A stretch of DNA of 64,000 bases from CAWBJP01 sp963789165 (GTDB lineage Bacteria > Actinomycetota > Acidimicrobiia > IMCC26256 > BP-133). Location of the stretch: assembly GCA_963789165.1 (NCBI GenBank), contig CAWBJP010000003.1:1-64000 (forward strand), written 5' to 3'. Positions 26,958-35,214 of this stretch are shown here, piece by piece (positions within the stretch are counted from its first letter, which is position 1; each line of letters starts with the position of its first letter). The notes under the pieces are model-generated. The model saw only the letters and a list, made by a program, of their open reading frames with translations, was not told the origin of the DNA and did no database searches. The translations under genes and the position numbers were made by a program.

Positions 26958-27215
26958 GTGACCGACCAGCCGGCCCTGCGGGTGATGCTGCCCGCCGACG
27001 TCGCCCAGGTGGACGAGACGGGCTACGTCTGGACCTTCCTCGACCGAGCCGCCGAACCGGACCGGCTGGTACCCGGCATGCTGATCGTGGCCGGCGACGA
27101 GGAGGGGCCGTTCACCGCCCGGGTCGTCGATGTCGTCGAAGGGCCGGGCGGGCGCCAGATTGTCCACCTCGATGTCGTCGGCGTCCCGGACCAGGCCATC
27201 GAAGAACTTGGGTAG
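26958..27215 (+). CDS. hypothetical 85-residue protein of the mobile element
   Basis: The small acidic protein (starts MTDQPALRVMLPADVAQVDE) has beta-rich hydrophobic stretches (MLIVAGDEE, QIVHLDVVG) and no motif I recognise. A strong AGGAGG precedes the GTG by 8 bases, and the gene starts 10 bases after the integrase stop, so expression with the integrase is likely. It may be an accessory protein of the element, but no function can be named. Confidence 0.6.
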   Translation: MTDQPALRVMLPADVAQVDETGYVWTFLDRAAEPDRLVPGMLIVAGDEEGPFTARVVDVVEGPGGRQIVHLDVVGVPDQAIEELG

Positions 27216-27301
27216 CGCCTGCTGGGCCGCTCCGCGGCTGGGATCAACCGGGGGGCGGTGTTCGGGGCAGCGGCTCGTGATGAGCGCCGTACACTGAGTG
27301 C

Positions 27302-27568
27302 ATGTCCGCTGTTGAGCGTGAACCGACTGATCCCGTGGTGCTGACCGGTCGTCTGGCCCGCTGGCTGTCCGACCGCGCCGCCGCCGAGGGCCGCACGGAA
27401 GCCGAAGTCGTCGAGGAAGCGCTGGCGGTGCGCTGGGGGCGGGAGCTTGGGGAGGCGTACCGGGACCTCTGGGATGCCAGCGCGACCCTGAGCGAGGCGG
27501 AGGCCGAGGAGCTCGTAGACGCTGAGGTGTACGAGCCACGTCGGGAGCGACGTCGCCAGGCGGGCTGA
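27302..27568 (+). CDS. ribbon-helix-helix-like antitoxin
   Basis: The 88-residue protein has an N-terminal segment (VVLTGRLARWLSDRAAAEGR then TEAEVVEEAL) matching the strand-helix-helix pattern of RHH antitoxins. An acidic then basic C-terminal tail (DAEVYEPRRERRRQAG) is suited to binding a toxin. Its stop overlaps the start of a PIN-domain gene, the usual antitoxin-toxin order. No family name is assigned. Confidence 0.62.
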   Translation: MSAVEREPTDPVVLTGRLARWLSDRAAAEGRTEAEVVEEALAVRWGRELGEAYRDLWDASATLSEAEAEELVDAEVYEPRRERRRQAG

Positions 27569-27975
27569 AGCGCGTCGTCGTCGACCCAGGCGTGCTCGTT
27601 TCGGCCGCGTTGTCCCGCCTCGGGAACCCGGCGAAGATCGTGGAAGCAGCCCGGGTGGGTCGCTTCGTCCTCGTCACGTCGCCCAAGCTGCTGGCCGAAC
27701 TGAATGATGTGCTGAGCCGGACCAAGATCGCATCGCGCCTCGATCCGGAAGGGCTTCAGCGCCTCCGCGAGGTGCTGGCCGCCGCACCGGTGACCGGAGA
27801 TCCACCTGCTGTGGCGGCGAGCCGCGATCCGAAGGACGACTACCTCATCGCCTTGGCGCAACGCACTGAGGCGGAGTGCCTTATCTCGGGTGACAAGGAC
27901 CTGACAGTGCTCGGCGACCTCGTCCCACCGGTGAGGACTCCGGCGGCCTTCCTCGAGGACCTCAGCTCCTGGTAG
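27565..27975 (+). CDS. PIN-domain ribonuclease toxin
   Basis: This PIN domain (COG1569-like, VapC fold) of about 136 residues would cleave RNA with a metal ion bound by acidic residues. The likely ligands are the Asp in RVVVDPGVLVSA, the Glu in LLAELNDVL, the Asp residues in SRDPKDDYLIALA and the Asp in ISGDKDLTVL. The first Asp is retained only if translation begins upstream of GTG 27592. The only fitting codon is CTG at 27565, which overlaps the antitoxin stop as CTGA. That mimics the ATGA coupling normal for these pairs. It is the last gene before attR and may stabilise the element. Confidence 0.68.
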   Translation: MKRVVVDPGVLVSAALSRLGNPAKIVEAARVGRFVLVTSPKLLAELNDVLSRTKIASRLDPEGLQRLREVLAAAPVTGDPPAVAASRDPKDDYLIALAQRTEAECLISGDKDLTVLGDLVPPVRTPAAFLEDLSSW

Positions 27976-28042
27976 CTGCAGGCCGGGCCGGACACACAGC
28001 GTGGTCGGCAACGGCCTGTGGAAAACCGGCAGCGGATTCGCC

Positions 28043-28075
28043 CGCGGGATTTTCGCGGGATCCTCGCGGGATCGA
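28043..28075 (+). repeat. three 11-bp iterons inside the right end
   Basis: CGCGGGATTTT, CGCGGGATCCT and CGCGGGATCGA are consecutive 11-bp direct repeats. The middle unit is identical to the middle unit of the left-end array at 19345. They lie 57 bp inside the right 46-bp repeat and are likely integrase arm sites. Confidence 0.7.
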
Positions 28076-28090
28076 GCCCGAAAGTGAGAA

Positions 28091-28122
28091 GCAGGCCAGC
28101 GCCGATATAGCCACTGACCTGC
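28091..28122 (-). terminator. hairpin supplied by the element downstream of tRNA-Asn
   Basis: GCAGGCCAG (28091-28099) pairs with CTGACCTGC (28114-28122), with one G-U pair. On the minus strand it lies 13 nt after the tRNA-Asn 3' end and is followed by a pyrimidine-rich stretch. It may replace the terminator that was displaced by integration. Confidence 0.45.
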
Positions 28123-28131
28123 TCGTGTTTC

Positions 28132-28177
28132 TGGCTCCGGGGGGGAGATTCGAACTCCCGACCAAGCGCTTAACAGG
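28132..28177 (-). repeat. attR: 46-bp direct repeat within intact tRNA-Asn
   Basis: The sequence is identical to 19182-19227 and is part of the complete tRNA-Asn gene, so the element carried the 3' half that restores the tRNA on integration. Confidence 0.92.
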
Positions 28178-28206
28178 CGCCCGCTCTGCCACTGAGCTAC
28201 CCCGGA
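28135..28206 (-). tRNA. tRNA-Asn (GUU)
   Basis: The 72-nt minus-strand cloverleaf has acceptor TCCGGGG/CCCCGGA, D arm AGCTCAGTGGCAGAGC, and anticodon arm GCGC-CTGTTAA-GCGC with anticodon GTT. The T arm is GGGAG-TTCGAAT-CTCCC, and the discriminator is G as usual for tRNA-Asn. CCA is not encoded. This is the attachment gene of the mobile element. Its 5' half is chromosomal and its 3' half came with the element. Confidence 0.95.
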
Positions 28207-28330
28207 ATGATCGGGAGAGGATACCAGCGCCGACGGGGCCTGCCGCAGGACCGCGATGACACCCTGAAATGTCGTTTGCCCTGATCACGCCACACCCCCA
28301 CCGTTTCAGTAACCTGATCCGTCGGTCTGA

Positions 28331-29185
28331 ATGAACAGTGGGGGAGATGTGTCTCGGGCCTACCGGCACGACCTGAATGGCAGCCGACTCCAGCCGGGCG
28401 ACCTGCAGTTGGAGATCGCTGACGTGACCCTGCGCTTCGGTGGCGTACGGGCGTTGGACGATGTGAGCTTCAAGGTCGCCCAGGGTGACATCCACGCCAT
28501 CATCGGCCCCAACGGCGCGGGCAAGACGAGCCTGCTCAACTGCATCAGCGGGCTCTACCGCCCCCAGGTGGGTCAGATCACCCTGCATGTCGAGGGCGAG
28601 GCGACCCGGGAGCTCACCAAGACGGCGCCCAGCCGCATCGCCCGCTTGGGGGTGGCCCGGACGTTCCAGAACATCGAACTGTTCCGCAACATGACCGTGC
28701 TGGAGAACCTGATGCTCGGCCGGCATGTGCACATGAAGCACAGTGTCCTTCGCTCCTTCCTCTGGTTCGGACCCGCCCAGGCCCAGGAGATCCGGGAGCG
28801 GGAGCTGGTCGAGGAGGTCATCGACCTGCTCGAGATCCAGGCCGTCCGGACCCGGACGGTGGGGGCGCTGGCCTACGGCTTCCAGAAGCGGGTGGAGCTC
28901 GGCCGGGCGCTGTGCCTGCAACCCTCCGTGCTGCTCCTCGACGAGCCCATGGCGGGCATGAACGCCGAGGAGAAGGAAGACATGGCCCGCTTCATCCTCG
29001 ACGTCAACGAGCTGGCCGGGGTGACGACCGTGCTGATCGAGCACGACATGGGAGTGATCATGGACATCTCCGACCGGGTGTGCGTCCTCGACTTCGGGCG
29101 CTGCATCGCCGACGGGGCACCTGACGAGGTCGGTGCCGACCAGGCCGTGCGCGACGCCTACCTGGGCCAGGAGGCGCACGCATGA
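28331..29185 (+). CDS. livG: branched-chain amino acid-type ABC transporter ATP-binding protein LivG
   Basis: This ATPase subunit (284 residues) drives uptake with LivHMF and a binding protein. Walker A is GPNGAGKTSL, the Q loop lies in GVARTFQNIELF, the signature is modified as LAYGFQKRVELGRAL, Walker B is VLLLDEPMAGM, and the switch His is in LIEHDMG. GTG 28349 is an alternative start. The stop overlaps the next gene by 4 bases (ATGA). It opens a seven-gene operon reaching 36422. A 124-bp gap holding its promoter separates it from tRNA-Asn. Confidence 0.9.
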   Translation: MNSGGDVSRAYRHDLNGSRLQPGDLQLEIADVTLRFGGVRALDDVSFKVAQGDIHAIIGPNGAGKTSLLNCISGLYRPQVGQITLHVEGEATRELTKTAPSRIARLGVARTFQNIELFRNMTVLENLMLGRHVHMKHSVLRSFLWFGPAQAQEIRERELVEEVIDLLEIQAVRTRTVGALAYGFQKRVELGRALCLQPSVLLLDEPMAGMNAEEKEDMARFILDVNELAGVTTVLIEHDMGVIMDISDRVCVLDFGRCIADGAPDEVGADQAVRDAYLGQEAHA

Positions 29186-31173
29186 GCCGGTCCGCCAAGC
29201 CGGCGGGCGATCCCGTCGCCGTCGGCGACAACACCACCTTCCCCAAGCTCCTGGCCGACCTCGACCGGCGCTACGGCGACACCCGTACCGCCACCCAGGA
29301 GAAGCGCTACGGCATCTGGCAGTCCCACACCTGGAGCCAGCTCCACGCCCGGGTACGGGACTTCGCCCACGGCCTGGCCGCCCTGGGGGTACAGGCGGGC
29401 GAGGTGGTCGCCGTCCTGGCTGACAACCGGCCCGAGTGGCTGATCACCGAGCTGGCCGCCCAGTCGCTGGGTGGGGCCACGGTCGGGATCTACCCCACCA
29501 GCGTCGGCGAGGAGGTCGTCCACGTCCTGACGGACGGCAAGGTCCGTCTGGTGGTGGCCGAGGACCAGGAGCAGGTGGACAAGATCGTCGAGCTGAAGGA
29601 CCAGCTGCCCGGGGTGGAAGCCGTCGTCTACTACGACCCCCGGGGGCTCGAGAGCTACGACCTGCCCTACCTCCACGAGTTCACGGCCGTGGAGGCCAAG
29701 GGCCGGGAGTGGGCCGCCGAGCACCCCGGCTGGCTCGACGAACAGATCGAGCGGGGCCAGGGCAGCGACATCGCCTCCATCTGCACCACCTCGGGGACGA
29801 CCGGCCGGCCGAAGCTGGCCATGCTCTCCCACAAGAACCTGCTCGACATGGGCCGGTCGCTCATGACGGTGGACCGCATCGAGCCGGGGGACCGCTACCT
29901 GTCGTTCCTGCCGCTGGCGTGGATCGGCGAGCAGATGATCACCATGGCCTACGGGCTCCAGGCGGGGCTGACCATCAGCTTCGCCGAGGAAGCCACGACG
30001 CAGCGGTCCGACTACCGGGAGCTGGGTCCCAACTTCGTGTTCAGTCCGCCACGGATCTGGGAGGACCTGCTCTCCTCGGTCATGGTGCGGGTGGGGGAGG
30101 CGGGCTGGCTCAAGCGCCGGGTCTTCGGCTGGGGCTACGGGGTGGGTGACCGCTACGCCGCCAGCCGGCTCAAGGGCGAGAAACCCAACCTGGGGCTCAC
30201 GGTCCAGCGCCGCCTCGCCGACTGGGTGGCGTTGCGCCCCGTGCGTGACCAGCTCGGTCTCACCCGCATCCAGCGCTGCTACACGGGGGGCGCGCCGCTG
30301 GGACCGGACGTGTTCCGCTTCTTCCACGCCATCGGCGTGAACCTCAAGCAGATCTACGGCCAGACGGAGATCTGCGGAATCGCCGTCATGCACACCGACG
30401 ACGACATCAAGTTCTCCACCGTGGGCAAGCCCTGCCCGGGGACCGAGCTCAAGATCGCCGACAACGGCGAGATCCTGCTGCGCAACTCCTCCGTGTTCCA
30501 GGGCTACTACGGCAACGAGGTGGCCACGGCCGAGGCCGTCGATGCCGAGGGGTGGCTGCACACCGGGGACGCCGGCTATCTCGACGAGTCAGGCCATCTG
30601 GTCGTCATCGACCGGGCCAAGGACGTCATGGAGACCCCCGACGGGACGCGGTTCTCGCCCGCCTTCATCGAGAACAAGCTGAAGTTCTCGCCCTACGTCG
30701 AGGAGGCCGTGGTCTTCTTTGCCGATTCCAACCCGGAGATCACCGCCATGCTCAACATCGACCCCTCCACCACGGGGGCATGGGCCGAGCACGAGCGCCT
30801 CAACTACACGACCTACACGGACCTGGCCGGCAAGGAGGAGGTCCGCCAGCTGATCGCCGAAGAGGTGGCCCGGGCCAACGAGGACCTCCCCGAAAGCGTC
30901 CGGGTCAAGCGGTTCGTGCTCCTCCACAAACAGCTCGACCCCGACGACGACGAGATCACCCGCACCCGCAAGGTGCGCCGCCGGGTCATCAACGAGCGCT
31001 ATGCCGGCATCATCGAAGCCCTGACCCTCGGCCACGACACGGTGACGGTCAAGTCCACCGTCACCTACCAGGACGGCAGCAAGGTGACCCGCGAGGTCCC
31101 CTTGCGGATCGTGTCCATGGACGGGTTCGTGCCCAAGGAAGGCGGACGGCGCATGGCCTTCGGGGTGAAGTAG
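29182..31173 (+). CDS. AMP-dependent long-chain acyl-CoA synthetase-like ligase
   Basis: The 663-residue ANL-superfamily enzyme would activate a carboxylic acid through an acyl-AMP to a CoA thioester. The P-loop is ICTTSGTTGRPKLAMLSH, the A5-type motif is IYGQTEICGIAVMH, and the hinge region is TGDAGYLDESGHLVVIDRAK. A C-terminal domain follows with an extended tail containing TRTRKVRRRVINERY. It matches the long FadD15-like subfamily that often lies inside Liv transporter operons. This suggests that the transported compound is a fatty or aromatic acid rather than an amino acid. The exact substrate is unknown. Confidence 0.88.
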   Translation: MSRSAKPAGDPVAVGDNTTFPKLLADLDRRYGDTRTATQEKRYGIWQSHTWSQLHARVRDFAHGLAALGVQAGEVVAVLADNRPEWLITELAAQSLGGATVGIYPTSVGEEVVHVLTDGKVRLVVAEDQEQVDKIVELKDQLPGVEAVVYYDPRGLESYDLPYLHEFTAVEAKGREWAAEHPGWLDEQIERGQGSDIASICTTSGTTGRPKLAMLSHKNLLDMGRSLMTVDRIEPGDRYLSFLPLAWIGEQMITMAYGLQAGLTISFAEEATTQRSDYRELGPNFVFSPPRIWEDLLSSVMVRVGEAGWLKRRVFGWGYGVGDRYAASRLKGEKPNLGLTVQRRLADWVALRPVRDQLGLTRIQRCYTGGAPLGPDVFRFFHAIGVNLKQIYGQTEICGIAVMHTDDDIKFSTVGKPCPGTELKIADNGEILLRNSSVFQGYYGNEVATAEAVDAEGWLHTGDAGYLDESGHLVVIDRAKDVMETPDGTRFSPAFIENKLKFSPYVEEAVVFFADSNPEITAMLNIDPSTTGAWAEHERLNYTTYTDLAGKEEVRQLIAEEVARANEDLPESVRVKRFVLLHKQLDPDDDEITRTRKVRRRVINERYAGIIEALTLGHDTVTVKSTVTYQDGSKVTREVPLRIVSMDGFVPKEGGRRMAFGVK

Positions 31174-31178
31174 CAGGT

Positions 31179-32058
31179 ATGGAGAAGTTCCTCGCCCTCA
31201 CCTTCAACGGCCTGGCCAACGGGGCGGTCCTCGCTCTCGGCGCCCTCGGCTTCGTCCTCATCTTCAAGGCCACCGAGGTCGTCAACTTCGCCCAGGGGCA
31301 GCTCCTCCTCATCGGGGCCTTCATGGTCTACACAGCCCAGGTCACGTGGGGGCTCCCCTGGCCGGCGGCCATCGTGGCCGCCATCCTGATCGGCGCCGCG
31401 CTCGGGGCTGATCATCGAGCGGCTCGTGCTCCGCCCCCTGGTCGGGGAAGCGTCCCTGTCCGTCATCATGGTCACGATCGGGCTGGCGTCGGTACTGGGC
31501 GCCATAGGTCTCTTCCTCTGGGGTACGAACCCCCGGCCGCAGCCGGACTTCATGCCCCGCGGACGTTGGGAGTTCCTCAACGTCCGCTTCGCCCACGACC
31601 GGGTCCTCACCATCGTCGTCGCCCTCGTCGTACTGCTGGCGGTCGGGCTGTTCTACCGGTACTCCAAGCAGGGCATCGCCATGCGGGCCGTGGCCGACGA
31701 CCAGCAGGCGGCGATGGTTCAGGGCATCAACGTCAACCGGATCTTCGGCATGGCCTGGGCCCTGTCCGGCATGAGCGCCGCCGTTGCCGGCCTGCTGCTG
31801 GCCAGCATCAACGGGCAGTACAACCTCCAGGACATCCAGTTCTTCGGGATCTACGTGTTCCCGGTGGTGATCCTCGGGGGCCTGGACTCGCTGCTCGGCA
31901 CGGTGGTGGGCGGAGCCATCGTCGGGATTCTGGCCCAGTTCGTCGGTGGCTACGTCGCCACCGACCTCCAGGAGGTCATCCCCTTCGTCGTTCTCGTGCT
32001 GATCCTGCTCATCAAGCCCTACGGGCTCTTCGGTGAAGTGCGGATCGAGCGGGTCTGA
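31179..32058 (+). CDS. livH: branched-chain-type ABC transporter permease LivH, frameshifted
   Basis: This inner-membrane permease of about 292 residues has eight or so hydrophobic segments. The start MEKFLALTFNGLANGAVLAL and the EVVNFAQGQLLLIGAF motif are typical of LivH. The frame breaks in CTCGGGGCTG at 31401-31410. Removing one G continues as LIIERLVLRPLVGEASLSV in the second frame to 32058. The break lies in a G run, so a sequencing error is probable. The stop overlaps the livM start (TGATG). Confidence 0.87.
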
Positions 32059-33140
32059 TGTCCAGCGCCACCGGCGTCTACCACACGTCATACCGGAAGG
32101 ACTTCGCCCTCCGCCACACGCGGGCGGAATGGATCCGTCTCGGGCTCATCGTGATCGCCGCCATCGCCCTGCCCTTCATGTTGCAGGACAACACGTTCTG
32201 GATGACGGCCCTCGTCCGCTTCCTCATCTTCGGGATCGCCGTCGTCGGGCTCATGGTGTTGACCGGTTATACGGGCCTGGTGAGCCTGGCCACCGGAGCC
32301 TTCCTCGGGGTGGGCGCCTACGTCACCGCCAACGTGGCCAGCCGCTACGGGTGGCCCATGCCCGTCGGCGTGCTGGCCGGGACGCTGCTGGCCGCTCTCG
32401 TCGGTGCCGTGTTCGGGCTCCCGGCCCTCCGCCTCAAGGGTCTCTACCTCGCCATCACCACCCTGGCCGCCCAGTACATCCTGACCAACGTCTTCCGGAA
32501 CTGGGATTACCTCACCGACGGGGCGGGGAACATTGCTGCGAGGGCCCCGTGCCTCGGAGGGGAGGGCACCGGCAAGGTATGCACGGGCACGAAGCTCGAC
32601 AGCGACTTCGCCTGGTACTGGATCGCGCTCATCTGCCTGGTCATCGTCGTCATGGCGGTGCGGAACCTCTTCCGCACCGGGCTCGGGCGGGCCTTCATCG
32701 CCATCCGGGACCAGGACATCGCCGCCGAGGTCATCGGGGTGCACGTCGGGCGCTACAAGGTGCTCGCCTTCGCCATCGCCTGCGGTCTCACCGGATTCTC
32801 CGGGGCGCTCAACGCCCATTGGCGCCAGGTGGTCACCTACGAGCGCTACGAGATCGGCGAGTCATTCCTGGCGGTGGCCATGATCATCATCGGCGGCCTC
32901 GGCGCCGTCGCCGGTGCGGTCTACGGCGCCGGATTCATGATCTTCCTGGAATCATTCATCGAGCGTTCCGGACAGAACTACCGGACGCTGTTCGAGGACC
33001 TCGGCCTGGATGTCTCGGCCGTCAAGCTGTTCGCCTTCGGGGCCGTCATCGTCCTCTTCCTGCTGCTCGAGCCCCGGGGCCTGGCCCGGCTCTGGCAGCG
33101 GGCGAAGGACTACTTCCGGCTCTGGCCATTCCGTTACTGA
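32058..33140 (+). CDS. livM: branched-chain-type ABC transporter permease LivM
   Basis: The 360-residue integral membrane protein has about ten hydrophobic segments (LGLIVIAAIALPF, LIFGIAVVGLMVLTGYTGLV, LAVAMIIIGGLGAVAGAVYG). It has the family block LTGYTGLVSLATGAFLGVGAY and the cytoplasmic loop AIRDQDIAAEVIGVHVGRYK that contacts the ATPase. It pairs with LivH to form the translocation channel. It overlaps livH and is 19 bases from the binding-protein gene. Confidence 0.92.
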   Translation: MSSATGVYHTSYRKDFALRHTRAEWIRLGLIVIAAIALPFMLQDNTFWMTALVRFLIFGIAVVGLMVLTGYTGLVSLATGAFLGVGAYVTANVASRYGWPMPVGVLAGTLLAALVGAVFGLPALRLKGLYLAITTLAAQYILTNVFRNWDYLTDGAGNIAARAPCLGGEGTGKVCTGTKLDSDFAWYWIALICLVIVVMAVRNLFRTGLGRAFIAIRDQDIAAEVIGVHVGRYKVLAFAIACGLTGFSGALNAHWRQVVTYERYEIGESFLAVAMIIIGGLGAVAGAVYGAGFMIFLESFIERSGQNYRTLFEDLGLDVSAVKLFAFGAVIVLFLLLEPRGLARLWQRAKDYFRLWPFRY

Positions 33141-33159
33141 GAACACACAAGGAGGAGGC

Positions 33160-34367
33160 ATGCATCGATTGGCGAGAAAGCTCGTGCTCTTCACTGCCCT
33201 CGCCCTTCTCGCCGGAGCGTGTGGCGGGGACGACGGAGGCGGTAACGAGGGTGCGCAGTCAGAAGGAGGGGAGAAGAAGCCCATCATCATCGGGGCGATC
33301 TTCGACCAGTCCGGTCCCACCTCGGATGTCGGCACGCCCTACTCCGAGGGCATCCAGGCCTATGTGAAGTTCAAGAACGACAGCGGTGGGATCGACGGGC
33401 ACAAGATCGACCTGCGCTTCTCGGACTTCGGCTACAAGGTCCCCAACGCCGAGCAGCTGTACTCCCAGTACGTCTCGGAGGGAGCCATCGCCTTCATGGG
33501 GTGGGGCACAGCTGACACGGAGGCCCTGCGCACCCGGGTGACGACCGACGAGATCCCCTTCATGTCGGCCTCCTACGCCGAGACCCTGGCCAACCCCGAG
33601 GAGACGCCGTTCAACTTCTTCCCGGGCCCGAGCTACTCAGCCCAGCTCCGGGCCGTCCTCAAGTACGTCAGTGAGCAGGAGAAGGGCGCCCAGGTCAAGC
33701 TGGCGGTGTTCCACCACGACAGCCCCTTCGGCACCTCCCCCATCGAGGACGGGCAGAAGTACATCGACGAGAACAAGCTCAAGATCGAGATGGTGGCGGT
33801 GAAGATGCCCACCGGAGCCCAGGACTTCAACCCCCAGCTCCAGAACGAGGGCAAGGGCGCCAAGTACATCGTCATCCAGAACGTCCCCTCTCCCAGCGCC
33901 AAGCTGGCCCAGAACGTCCGGGCGGCGGGGAACCAGGCCACCATCATCTGCATGAACTGGTGCGGTGACGAGCTCTTCGTCAACGGCGCGGCGGCGGCCG
34001 CCGAAGGCGTCATCGCCGTCATGCCCTTCTCCCCCCCGGCGCCGGCGCCGAAGGCCTCAAGGAGCTGGTGACCGTCGCCGGGAGCGACGCCAACCTCCAG
34101 GCCAAGGGGCTGCGCTACGTGCAGGGGTGGTTCACCATGGCCACCATGGCCGAGGGCATCGCCAAGGCCCTCGAGACGGCCGACGGCGGCGACATCGCCG
34201 GGCCCGACGTCAAGGCCGCCCTGGAGACGGTCAAGGACTTCGAGACCGGCGGGGTGTCCAAGCCCATCACCTTCAGCGAGACGAGCCACGCCGGCCTCCA
34301 GTCCACGCCCCTGTACGTGGTCAAGGGCGGCAAGTTCGAGAAGCTGGCGGACGAGATTGACATCTGA
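33160..34367 (+). CDS. livK: branched-chain-type ABC transporter substrate-binding lipoprotein, frameshifted
   Basis: This extracytoplasmic binding lipoprotein has about 402 residues after joining. The signal peptide RLARKLVLFTALALLAGAC ends in a lipobox, so the cysteine would be lipidated. The mature part has the type I periplasmic fold (IIIGAIFDQSGPTSDVG, LAVFHHDSPFG). The frame is lost at the C7 run 34031-34037 after VMPFSPP. With one added C it reads on as GAGAEGLKELVTVAGSDA and ends LADEIDI. A very strong AAGGAGGAGG precedes the ATG. Ligand identity is unknown. Confidence 0.87.
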
Positions 34368-35214
34368 GCCGGCCGCCGCCCAGGCGACCGCACCCGGGGC
34401 CCGGCCTGAGCCGGGCCCCGGGGCCAACGTCCTCGAGATCAACAACATCGAGGTCATCTACGAGGACGTGATCCTCGTGCTCCGGGGGTTGTCGCTGGCG
34501 GTGGGGCAGGGGCAGATCGTGGCCCTGCTCGGTTCCAACGGGGCCGGGAAATCGACCACCCTCAAGGCGGTGGCCGGGCTGCTCCCCACCGAACACGGCG
34601 AGGTCACCGAGGGCAACATCATCTACGAGGGCCGGCCCATCCACCGCCTCAACGCCGCGGCCATCGTTCGCCTCGGCCTGTCGCTCGTCATGGAGGGCCG
34701 GCGGGTCTTCGAGCACCTGTCGGTGCACGAGAACCTGCTGTCGGGGGCCTACACGCGCCGGTCCGGGGTCTCCGAGGATCTCGACCTCGTCTACGGGTTC
34801 TTCCCCCGGCTCAAGGAGCGGCGCACCGGCCACGCCGGTTACCTCTCCGGGGGAGAGCAGCAGATGCTGGCCATCGGCCGCTCGCTCATGTCCCGGCCCA
34901 AGCTGATGATGCTCGACGAACCCTCCCTCGGCCTGGCCCCCCTGCTGGTGGCCGAGATCTTCGACCGCATCAAGGCGCTCAACGCCGAACTCGGCACCAC
35001 CGTGCTGCTGGTGGAGCAGAACGCCCGGCGGGCGCTGGAGATCGCCGACCACGCCTACGTGATGGAGAACGGCCGGATCGTCCTGGAGGGGCCGGCGGCC
35101 GAGCTGGCCTCCAACCCCGACGTCCAGGAGTTCTACCTCGGCCTCTCCGAGAGCGGCACCCGCAAGAGCTACCGCGACGTGAAGCACTACAAGCGCCGGA
35201 AGCGCTGGCTGTGA
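34357..35214 (+). CDS. livF: branched-chain-type ABC transporter ATP-binding protein LivF
   Basis: The 285-residue second ATPase of the transporter has Walker A GSNGAGKSTTLKAVAGLL, signature LSGGEQQMLAIGRSL, Walker B LMMLDEPSLGLAP and switch His/Gln region LLVEQNARRAL. A Pro/Ala-rich N-terminal extension of about 25 residues and a basic C-terminal tail (KHYKRRKRW) go beyond typical LivF. The TTG start overlaps livK by 11 bases. The next gene overlaps its stop. Confidence 0.92.
   Translation: MTSEPAAAQATAPGARPEPGPGANVLEINNIEVIYEDVILVLRGLSLAVGQGQIVALLGSNGAGKSTTLKAVAGLLPTEHGEVTEGNIIYEGRPIHRLNAAAIVRLGLSLVMEGRRVFEHLSVHENLLSGAYTRRSGVSEDLDLVYGFFPRLKERRTGHAGYLSGGEQQMLAIGRSLMSRPKLMMLDEPSLGLAPLLVAEIFDRIKALNAELGTTVLLVEQNARRALEIADHAYVMENGRIVLEGPAAELASNPDVQEFYLGLSESGTRKSYRDVKHYKRRKRWL

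Larger units (their letters stand above)
19182..28177. mobile_element. integrative mobilizable element in tRNA-Asn (MobF type), about 9 kb
   Basis: The element lies between 46-bp perfect direct repeats (19182-19227 and 28132-28177) that copy the 3' part of tRNA-Asn. It encodes a tyrosine integrase, an XRE regulator, a small HTH protein, a MobF relaxase-helicase, a secreted lipase and an RHH/PIN pair. Integrase arm-type iterons lie inside both ends. No secretion or coupling ATPase gene is seen, so transfer would need a helper element. The integrase frame is broken by one base in this sequence, but other genes look intact. Confidence 0.88.

Noticed and set aside
31179..32058. Treating livH and livK as true pseudogenes
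   Set aside because: All other operon genes are intact and overlapping, and the breaks are single bases in G or C runs.
34031..34037. Programmed frameshift in livK at the C7 run
   Set aside because: There is no stimulatory structure or known precedent in this family, and similar indels occur in unrelated genes of the window.
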